From assembly GCF_028551275.1 (NCBI RefSeq), contig NZ_CP117025.1:1979501-2043500 (forward strand): DNA of 64,000 nt. The letters run 5' to 3'. Both the position numbers and the translations under genes were made by a program. Origin of the DNA: Sphingomonas hankookensis. GTDB lineage: Bacteria; Pseudomonadota; Alphaproteobacteria; Sphingomonadales; Sphingomonadaceae. Under the pieces are notes generated by a model that saw nothing but the letters and a program-made list of their open reading frames with translations, was not told the DNA's origin and did not search any database. This document shows, in pieces, positions 57,938 through 64,000 of the stretch; position 1 is the stretch's first letter; each line of letters begins with the position of its first letter.

Positions 57938-60346
57938 TTACCGGACGGTCAACGTGGCAGTCTTCAATTGAGTCGAGCTGTTGCCGGTGCTGATGGTGAA
58001 GGTACCGGGTTCGACAACATGTTTCATGTCGACGTTCCAGAAGGCGAGGTCGTTCGGCTTCAGGTCGAAGGTGACCGTCCGGCGTTCGCCCGGTTGCAGG
58101 GTTACGCGCTGGAAGTGCTTCAGTTCGAGCACGGGGCGCGTTACCGTCGCTTCGTCGTCGCGGACATAGAGCTGGACGACCTCGTCCCCCGCGCGGCGGC
58201 CCGTATTAGCGACGTCGACCGACACCCGGACCGTTTCGTCGCGGCCGATCGTCGTCTTGGCGAGCTTCGGCGCGCCGACGGTGAAGCTGGTGTAGGACAG
58301 GCCGTATCCGAACGGATAGAGCGGCGCGGTGGTGTCGAACAGATAGCCGCGCCGCGAGGTCGGCTTGTGGTTGTAGAAGATCGGCAGCTGCCCCTCGCTG
58401 CGCGGCACCGTCACCGGCAGCTTGCCGCCCGGATTGGCACGGCCGAGCACGACATCGGCGACGGCGTGGCCGGTTTCCTGCCCGAGATACCAGCCCTCGA
58501 GGATCGCGGGCGCGGTCGCGTCGAGATAGGTCGCGGCGAGCGGGCCGCCGTTCAACAGCACGACCAGCACCGGCTTGCCGGTCGCGAACAGGCGGCGGGC
58601 GAGTTCATTCTGTTCGCCGATCAGGTCGAGTTTCTGCCGGTCACCGAGATGCTGGTCGGCCCAGGCTTCGCGGCTCAATTGTTCGTTCTGGCCGAGCACC
58701 AGCAGGATCGTGTCGGCCGACGCCGCCTTGCGCACCGCCTCCTCGATCAGCGGCGCATTCTCGGACGCCGGGACCAGTTCGACCTTGTCGGCGGCCCATT
58801 GGCGGCTGCGGGTCAGGCGCACGCCCTCGGCATAGTCGACCGAGAAGCGGCCCTGCGCGGCCTGCTGCATGCCTTCCAGCACGCTCACGACATGCTTGGG
58901 CACGTCCGAATAGCCGCCGATCGGGGTGTCGCGGGCGTGGGTGCCGACGACCAGCATCCGGCCGACCTTGGCCGGATCGAGCGGCAGCAGGTTGTTCTGG
59001 TTCTTGAGCAGCACCATCGACCGCACGGCTGCTTCGCGGGCCAGCGCGATCGCGTCGGGCGTCGCCGTCTTTGCCTCCGCGGTGCGGGCGTCGGCATAGG
59101 GGTTTTCGAACAACCCCATCTGAAACTTCATGGTCAGGATGCGGCGGACCGCGTTGTCGACCTGCGACACCGGCACCTGGCCCGACTTGACCATTGCAGC
59201 CAGCGTCGACCAACCCTCGGCATCGGGCAGCTCCATGTCGACCCCGGCGTCGAGCGCGCGGCGGCCGGCGGCGGCCATGTCGGTGCCGTACAGCTTGTGC
59301 CGGGTGTTCAGTTCCTTGATCGCGAAATAGTCGCTGACCACCGACCCCTTATAGCCCCATTCGCGGCGCAGCACGTCGTCGAGCAGCCATTTGTTGGCGT
59401 GGCTGGGGATGCCGTCGATTTCGTTATAGGATGCCATCACCGCCTGCACCGGCAATTCGGTCACTGCACGCTGGAACGGCGGGAAGAAATTTTCGCGCAG
59501 CGTCCGTTCGGAGATGTTGGCCGGGCCGACATTGGTGCCGTTTTCGGGCTGGCCATGACCGGTCATGTGCTTGAGCGTCACCATGACCTTGTCGGCTTTC
59601 AACGGCAGCGTCGTGCCCTGGAACCCGCGAATCGCGGCGAGGCCCATTTCGCCGACCAGATGCGGGTCTTCGCCATAGGTTTCCTCGATCCGGCCCCAGC
59701 GCGGATCGCGCGCGACGTCGACCACGGGGGCGAGGGCGAGATTGGCGCCTCGTGCGCGCATTTCACGCGCCGCCACGCCGAACACGCGTTCGACCAGCGC
59801 CGGGTCCCATGACGAAGCGAGCGCGATCGACTGCGGGAAGCTGGTAGCGCCACGCGCGACATAGCCGTGCAGCGCTTCCTCATGCATGATCATCGGGATG
59901 CCGAGCCGGGTGTTCTCGACCGCCCAGCGCTGCGCCGCGTTGATGTAGTCGGCGGTTTCCTGCGCGGTGCGGTTCACCGCGTCCTCCGCGACACCGGCGG
60001 CGTTGTTGCTGGCGGTGACGCCGCGCTTGTCCGACGGACGGGTGATCTGGCCGAGGCCGTTGGGGAAGGCACGCGACGCCTTGGCAGCAGAAAAATTACC
60101 CTTTGCGTCCTGAATATCGCCCTTCTTTTCCCAGATGCCGATCATCTGGGCGACCTTTTCCTCCAGCGTCATGCGGCGCAGCAGATCCTCGACGCGGGCC
60201 GCGACCGGCTGCGACGCGTCCTTGTAGAGCATCTTTTCGGCAGCGGCGGTGCGTGTCGGGCGGTTCTGCGCGATGACGGTGCCGGTGGCGGCGGTCGCGA
60301 GCAGGCAGGCGAGCGCAAGGCGGACGGGCTTCGACGCTAGGGTCAC
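57938..60346 (-). CDS. Glycoside hydrolase family 3 beta-glycosidase, exported
   Basis: An 802-residue enzyme. A GTG start at 60346 with GGGAGAGA upstream gives a signal peptide (VRLALACLLATAATGTVIAQ). The GH3 catalytic domain includes HEEALHGYVARGATSFPQ, TLKHMTGHGQPENGTN and the nucleophile Asp in GSVVSDYFAIKEL; the C-terminal fibronectin-like domain ends near residue 790. The VSDYFAI form and the neighbouring xylonate-dehydratase gene suggest a beta-xylosidase, but beta-glucosidase is possible. Divergent from lacI. Confidence 0.88.
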   Translation of the reverse strand: MTLASKPVRLALACLLATAATGTVIAQNRPTRTAAAEKMLYKDASQPVAARVEDLLRRMTLEEKVAQMIGIWEKKGDIQDAKGNFSAAKASRAFPNGLGQITRPSDKRGVTASNNAAGVAEDAVNRTAQETADYINAAQRWAVENTRLGIPMIMHEEALHGYVARGATSFPQSIALASSWDPALVERVFGVAAREMRARGANLALAPVVDVARDPRWGRIEETYGEDPHLVGEMGLAAIRGFQGTTLPLKADKVMVTLKHMTGHGQPENGTNVGPANISERTLRENFFPPFQRAVTELPVQAVMASYNEIDGIPSHANKWLLDDVLRREWGYKGSVVSDYFAIKELNTRHKLYGTDMAAAGRRALDAGVDMELPDAEGWSTLAAMVKSGQVPVSQVDNAVRRILTMKFQMGLFENPYADARTAEAKTATPDAIALAREAAVRSMVLLKNQNNLLPLDPAKVGRMLVVGTHARDTPIGGYSDVPKHVVSVLEGMQQAAQGRFSVDYAEGVRLTRSRQWAADKVELVPASENAPLIEEAVRKAASADTILLVLGQNEQLSREAWADQHLGDRQKLDLIGEQNELARRLFATGKPVLVVLLNGGPLAATYLDATAPAILEGWYLGQETGHAVADVVLGRANPGGKLPVTVPRSEGQLPIFYNHKPTSRRGYLFDTTAPLYPFGYGLSYTSFTVGAPKLAKTTIGRDETVRVSVDVANTGRRAGDEVVQLYVRDDEATVTRPVLELKHFQRVTLQPGERRTVTFDLKPNDLAFWNVDMKHVVEPGTFTISTGNSSTQLKTATLTVR

Positions 60347-60394
60347 GATCTCTCTCCCATGACATTCGGCGTCCGGCGCAGCCGTCACCGTATT

Positions 60395-60408
60395 TGGTAG
60401 CGCTATCA
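60395..60408. promoter_or_regulatory. LacI-type operator in the GH3-lacI gap
   Basis: Imperfect palindrome TGGTAGC-GCTATCA with a central CG, as bound by LacI-family proteins. It lies between the divergent GH3 and lacI starts. Confidence 0.6.
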
Positions 60409-60504
60409 GCTATCGGGCCGCCGGCGATGCGTCAACCGATCGTCGCGATTTGCAATCGGCCCGGCTGCGCCATAATCAGTGATCCGAAGGAGCCAACCAT
60501 TTTC

Positions 60505-61560
60505 ATGGATAAACCCAGTCGCCGCAGCGGGGGCAGCGTCACGATCCAGGATGTCGCGCGCACCGCCGGCGTATCGGCGATGACGGTGTCGCGAGTCGTG
60601 AACGGCGGCGCCAATGTCCGCCAGTCGACCCGCGAGGCGGTGCTGGCGGCGATCGAGCAGCTCAACTATTCGCCGAACAGCGCGGCGCGCAGCCTGGCGG
60701 CGGGGGAGGCGGCGCAGATCGGTTTGCTCTATGCCAACCCGTCGATGGCCTATCTGTCGCATTTCCTGATCGGCGCGCTGGAAGGTGCGCGCAAGGTCGG
60801 CTGCCATCTGGTGCTGGAGCCGTGCGATGGCGACGGTCCGGAAGCACAGGCGGAAGGCGCGCGGCGGTTCGCGTCGACGCCGGTGCAGGGCGTGATCCTG
60901 CCGCCGCCGCTGTCGGATGCCCCGCTGGTGCAGGACGAACTGGACGCGGCGGGCACGCCTTCGGTCGCGGTCGCGGTCGGCATGGCGCAACCAGGCCGCT
61001 CGTCGGTTCGCATCGATGATTTCGCGGCGGCCAAGGCGATGACCGGGCATCTTCTGGGTCTGGGCCATCGCCGGATCGGTTTCGTGCGCGGCAATCCGAA
61101 CAACGGCGCGAGTGCGGAGCGGTGGCGGGGGTTCGTCGCGGCGATCGAGGGCGCCGGTCTGCAGGTCGCGGACATGCCGGTCGAACAGGGGCTGTTCACC
61201 TATCGGTCGGGCATCGATGCGGCCGAAGGACTGATCGACCGGGAGGATCGACCGACCGCGATCTTCGCCAGCAACGACGACATGGCGGCGGCGGCGATCA
61301 GCGTCGCGCATCGCCGCGGGCTGCACGTGCCGCAGGATGTCAGCATCGTCGGGTTCGACGACACCTCGCTCGCCACCACCACTTGGCCCGAGATCACCAC
61401 CATCCGCCAGCCGATCGCGGCGATGGCGGAGGCGGCGGTCGAGATGCTGCTGACCCAGGTGCGCGAACGGCGGGCGGGCAACGATGTCGGCGAGGACGAG
61501 GACCGGGTGTTGGAGCATGAACTGGTCGTGCGGCAGTCGTGCGGGCCGGTGCCGGAATGA
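60505..61560 (+). CDS. LacI-family transcriptional regulator
   Basis: A 351-residue regulator. HTH and hinge: VTIQDVARTAGVSAMTVSRV and LNYSPNSAARSLAAG; the periplasmic-binding-like domain follows (AQIGLLYANPSMAYL, FASNDDMAAAAISVAHRRG, VGFDDTSLATTTWPEIT). The ATG at 60505 has GAAGGAG upstream. It probably binds the palindromes at 60395, 61919 and perhaps 63389 and responds to a sugar from the adjacent catabolic genes. Confidence 0.93.
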   Translation: MDKPSRRSGGSVTIQDVARTAGVSAMTVSRVVNGGANVRQSTREAVLAAIEQLNYSPNSAARSLAAGEAAQIGLLYANPSMAYLSHFLIGALEGARKVGCHLVLEPCDGDGPEAQAEGARRFASTPVQGVILPPPLSDAPLVQDELDAAGTPSVAVAVGMAQPGRSSVRIDDFAAAKAMTGHLLGLGHRRIGFVRGNPNNGASAERWRGFVAAIEGAGLQVADMPVEQGLFTYRSGIDAAEGLIDREDRPTAIFASNDDMAAAAISVAHRRGLHVPQDVSIVGFDDTSLATTTWPEITTIRQPIAAMAEAAVEMLLTQVRERRAGNDVGEDEDRVLEHELVVRQSCGPVPE

Positions 61561-61650
61561 TGGCGTAGGCTGGGCCGGTCAACCCGGTCCTGTTGCCACC
61601 CCAGACTTGAGACTTTTGTGAAAGTCGCGCGCTATACTAGGAGATCTGCC

Positions 61651-61672
61651 GTACCCCCGCCTGCGCGGGGGT
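61651..61672. repeat. Partial copy of family 2 inverted repeat
   Basis: GTACCCCCGC-CTGC-GCGGGGGT, an eight-base hairpin identical in core to one arm of the element at 41485-41567. Confidence 0.75.
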
Positions 61673-61715
61673 GCAGCAAGGGGCGAAGGGTTGGGACTTT
61701 CGCAGAGGTCTCGAC

Positions 61716-61772
61716 TTGATCCGGGGTCCCGCTTTCTACGGGGGGCGGAGAAGAAGCGGGACCCCGGGTCAA
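61716..61772. repeat. 19-bp inverted repeat in the lacI-transporter gap
   Basis: Arms at 61716-61734 and 61754-61772, CCGGGGTCCCGCTT and AAGCGGGACCCCGG plus five bases, with one mismatch. GGTCAAGCCCGGGGTGACA just after it is a frequent companion of such elements in alphaproteobacteria. With the hairpin at 61651 it fills most of a 410-base gap (61561-61970) that has no gene. Confidence 0.75.
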
Positions 61773-61918
61773 GCCCGGGGTGACAGTGGGAGGTGGGCCT
61801 TTTCGACGCCACCGGCACTGGAATGGCGGAGGGGCGATCGGCCTCGCCAAACGTCTTCAGGTAAAATCGGTTTGACGTTCGATTGCGGCGCTTGCAATTA
61901 TCATAAGAATTCGTCACC

Positions 61919-61930
61919 GTTACCGCTAAC
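61919..61930. promoter_or_regulatory. LacI-type operator upstream of the transporter
   Basis: GTTACC-GCTAAC, imperfect palindrome with a central CG, 41 bases before the MFS start. A TTGACG at 61872-61877 followed 18 bases later by AATTAT is a possible promoter just upstream, so the operator would lie in the transcribed region. Confidence 0.55.
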
Positions 61931-61970
61931 ACGTCGCCATGCGCGGCAGTGAGCTTGGGAGTGGACGGGG

Positions 61971-63380
61971 ATGACAGAGGCGAGCGGGGAGCGCGTGAAC
62001 ATCGCGCTTGTCATCGCCATCGTCGCGGTGGCGACGATTGGCGGTTTGCTGTTCGGATATGACAGCGGTGCGGTGAACGGGACGCAGGAGGGGCTGAAGA
62101 GCGCCTTCGGGTTGAGCGAGGCGGGGCTGGGCTTCACGGTCGGCTCGCTGCTGATCGGTTGTTTCGTCGGTGCGTTTCTGGCGGGCAAGCTGGCCGACGC
62201 GATGGGCCGCCGCAAGGTGATGATGCTCGCCGCGATCCTGTTCCTCGTCGGCGCGCTGGTCCAGGGGTTCAGCCATGTCCAGCTGCTGTTCGTCGTCGCG
62301 CGCTTCATGGGCGGCATGGCGGTCGGCGCGGCATCGGTGCTGTCGCCCGCCTATATTTCCGAAGTTGCCCCCGCCAATATTCGCGGGCGGATGACGACGA
62401 TCCAGCAGATCATGATCATCACCGGCCTGACCGCCGCGTTCGTCGTGAACTATTATCTGGCCGCCGCCGCGGGCGCCTCGACCGAAATCTGGTGGGGCGG
62501 CTATGAGGCGTGGCGCTGGATGTACTGGATGCAGGCGATCCCGGCGGCAGTGTTCCTGGTCGCGTTGCTCTTCATCCCGGAAAGCCCGCGCTATCTGGTG
62601 CAGAAGGGGCGTCTCGACGAAGCGCGCATCGTGCTGACCCGGCTGTTCGGGCCGGCAGCCGCGGCGGTGAAGATCCGCGATATCGAGGCGTCGTTCAGCA
62701 AGGATCACCGTCCGCAGCTTCGCGACATCATGGACCCGGTGAAGGGCGGCATCCGCCCGATCGTCTGGGCCGGCTTCGTGCTGGCGGTGTTCCAGCAGCT
62801 CGTCGGCATCAACGTCATCTTCTATTATGGCGCGACCCTGTGGCAGCTGGCCGGCTTTACCGAAGACCAGTCGTTGCAGATCAACATCCTGTCGGGTGTC
62901 GTGTCGATCGCGGCCTGTTTCGTGACGATCGCGCTGGTCGACCGGATCGGGCGCAAGCCGTTGCTGCTGATCGGTTCGGCGGGCATGGCGGTGACGCTGT
63001 GGGCGCTGGTCTATTGCTTCCACAACGGCACGCTCGACGCGGCGGGTAAACTTCAGCTGTCGGCGGAACTCGGCACGCTCGCGCTATGGGCGGCGAACCT
63101 CTACGTCGTGTTCTTCAACGTCAGCTGGGGCCCGATCATGTGGGTCATGCTGGGCGAGATGTTCCCGAACCAGATGCGCGGATCGGCGCTGGCGATCTGC
63201 GGCTTTGCCCAGTGGTTCGCCAACTATCTGATCGCGCAGAGTTTTCCGGTGATGGCCGCCGGCCTGGGTCTGACGATCACCTACAGCTTCTACGGCATCT
63301 GCGCCGTCATCAGCTTCTTCCTCGTCCAGAAGTTCATTCATGAGACGAAGGGCAAGGAGCTGGAGGACATGCAGGGCTGA
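61971..63380 (+). CDS. Sugar/H+ symporter of the MFS sugar-porter family
   Basis: A 469-residue, 12-helix transporter. GGLLFGYDSGAVNGTQEGLK, DAMGRRKVMMLAA, VNPES-equivalent IPESPRYLVQKGRLDEARI and QQLVGINVIFYYGATLW are sugar-porter signatures of the XylE/GalP/GLUT type. Import of a pentose or hexose is likely; context favours xylose. LacI-like operator upstream and XylD-type gene downstream. Confidence 0.92.
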   Translation: MTEASGERVNIALVIAIVAVATIGGLLFGYDSGAVNGTQEGLKSAFGLSEAGLGFTVGSLLIGCFVGAFLAGKLADAMGRRKVMMLAAILFLVGALVQGFSHVQLLFVVARFMGGMAVGAASVLSPAYISEVAPANIRGRMTTIQQIMIITGLTAAFVVNYYLAAAAGASTEIWWGGYEAWRWMYWMQAIPAAVFLVALLFIPESPRYLVQKGRLDEARIVLTRLFGPAAAAVKIRDIEASFSKDHRPQLRDIMDPVKGGIRPIVWAGFVLAVFQQLVGINVIFYYGATLWQLAGFTEDQSLQINILSGVVSIAACFVTIALVDRIGRKPLLLIGSAGMAVTLWALVYCFHNGTLDAAGKLQLSAELGTLALWAANLYVVFFNVSWGPIMWVMLGEMFPNQMRGSALAICGFAQWFANYLIAQSFPVMAAGLGLTITYSFYGICAVISFFLVQKFIHETKGKELEDMQG

Positions 63381-63388
63381 GAATCTGC

Positions 63389-63400
63389 GTTACGCGTAAC
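63389..63400. promoter_or_regulatory. Perfect palindrome GTTACGCGTAAC ahead of the dehydratase gene
   Basis: A 12-base perfect palindrome between the transporter and xylD-type genes. It resembles the GTTA/TAAC arms at 61919, but its centre is GC rather than CG. A GGCCCCGC/GCGGGGCC hairpin at 63414-63434 follows, so transcription may be attenuated or re-started here. Confidence 0.45.
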
Positions 63401-63450
63401 CTTCGCTACCTTCGGCCCCGCGCGTTGCGGGGCCTCTCGACCGAGTGGAC

Positions 63451-64000
63451 ATGATGACCCGTACCCCCGCCCGTCCGTTCCGATCGCGCGAATGGTTCGC
63501 CGCGCCCGGCCGTCTCGACATGGCCGCGCTGTATCTTGAACGGTTCATGAACTACGGTATCACGCCCAGGGAACTGACCAGCGGGCGGCCGATCATCGGC
63601 ATCGCCCAGTCGGGATCGGACCTGACGCCGTGCAACCGCATCCACCTGGAAACGGTCAAGCGGGTGAAGGCGGGGATCGAGGCGGCGGGGGGGATTCCGA
63701 TGGAATTTCCGACCCATCCGATCTTCGAGAATTGCCGCCGGCCGACCGCGGCGATCGACCGCAATCTCGCCTATCTCGGGCTCGTCGAGATTTTGAACGG
63801 CTATCCGATCGATGCGGTCGTGCTGACCACCGGGTGCGACAAGACCACGCCGTCGGCGATCATGGCGGCGTCGACGGTCGACATTCCGGCGATCGTGCTG
63901 TCGGGCGGGCCGATGCTCGACGGGTGGCATGACGGCGATCTGGTCGGGTCGGGCACGGTGATCTGGCGCTCACGGCGCAAGCTCGCGGCGGGCGAGATCA
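63451..64000 (+). CDS. IlvD/Edd-family dehydratase, XylD (xylonate dehydratase)-like, 3' truncated
   Basis: The first 183 residues of a gene that runs off the window. [60 protein letters not shown] and [20 protein letters not shown] match the sugar-acid dehydratase branch of IlvD/Edd and particularly Caulobacter XylD. The Fe-S cysteines are in DLTPCNRIH and TTGCDKTT. Two adjacent ATG codons (63451, 63454) are possible starts. With the symporter it suggests the xylonate (Weimberg or Dahms) route; arabinonate or another sugar acid remains possible. Confidence 0.9.
   Translation, partial: MMTRTPARPFRSREWFAAPGRLDMAALYLERFMNYGITPRELTSGRPIIGIAQSGSDLTPCNRIHLETVKRVKAGIEAAGGIPMEFPTHPIFENCRRPTAAIDRNLAYLGLVEILNGYPIDAVVLTTGCDKTTPSAIMAASTVDIPAIVLSGGPMLDGWHDGDLVGSGTVIWRSRRKLAAGEI

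Noticed and set aside
57884-59812. Long plus-strand reading frame of 642 codons opposite the GH3 gene
   Set aside because: It has no family signature, and the GH3 reading on the minus strand explains the DNA with full catalytic motifs.
61651-61772. CRISPR array from repeated GC-rich hairpins
   Set aside because: The repeats are isolated inverted elements of different sequence, with no regular spacer pattern and no cas genes.

Overview
The window comes from a GC-rich (about 65 percent) alphaproteobacterial chromosome, most likely a Sphingomonas or close relative in Sphingomonadaceae. Support comes from the order nuoM-nuoN-birA-coaX-rnj-DUF1467, a pyruvate dehydrogenase E1 beta with a fused N-terminal lipoyl domain, a tonB-exbB-exbD-exbD cluster, a likely EcfG-type stress promoter, and many GTG/TTG starts. 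Both ends cut a gene: nuoM lacks its 5' part and a xylonate-dehydratase-type gene lacks its 3' part. I found no rRNA, tRNA, CRISPR array, prophage or complete insertion sequence. Most of the window is ordinary chromosomal core, with a few accessory stretches.

Layout. 1-6 kb: end of the complex I operon, biotin ligase, type III pantothenate kinase, RNase J and a small membrane protein. 6-13.7 kb: a large coiled-coil membrane protein, an HPt-like protein lacking its phospho-histidine, and a minus-strand group of MoxR ATPase, CHAP protein, GT-C transferase and CoxE-type VWA protein. 13.8-18.4 kb: rpoD, dnaG and yqeY, the macromolecular-synthesis group. 18.5-24.5 kb: carA, a 73-residue unknown, carB, greA and a rhomboid protease. 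24.6-26.6 kb: DUF4170 plus a four-gene yqjD/yqjE-like stress cassette behind the EcfG-type promoter. 26.7-34.6 kb: eno, several envelope or unknown genes, csaA, ftsB, pdhA and pdhB. 34.7-37.9 kb: three Tad-type genes (TadG with a VWA domain and two TadE-like proteins). 38-44 kb: squalene-synthase-like, EF-hand, MerR with acyl-CoA dehydrogenase, purC, DUF4349 and an alpha/beta hydrolase. 44.3-54 kb: TetR, parC, a GGDEF-EAL protein, cca, nudix, DUF1285, GNAT, folB and a pteridine-reductase-like SDR. 54-57.4 kb: the TonB energy-transducing operon and a TPR protein. 57.9-64 kb: a sugar locus with a GH3 glycosidase, a LacI regulator, a sugar/H+ symporter and the XylD-type dehydratase.

How the genes work together. 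The sugar locus reads as one regulon: a secreted GH3 enzyme releases sugar, the MFS porter imports it and the IlvD/Edd-family dehydratase acts on the sugar acid. Three related palindromes, one in the GH3-lacI gap and one ahead of each of the other two genes, fit control by the LacI protein. The MerR gene sits behind a perfect TTGACGT palindrome and directly ahead of the acyl-CoA dehydrogenase it probably controls. The stress cassette has the YqjD-YqjE layout of E. coli.

Points most worth a second look are the HPt-like protein without histidine, the TadG protein whose VWA domain is split by a low-GC block, an apparent one-base frameshift at the start of cca, the extra small gene between carA and carB, and two families of intergenic inverted repeats that recur in the window. 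Long reading frames antisense to real genes are common because of the GC-rich third codon positions and were left out.
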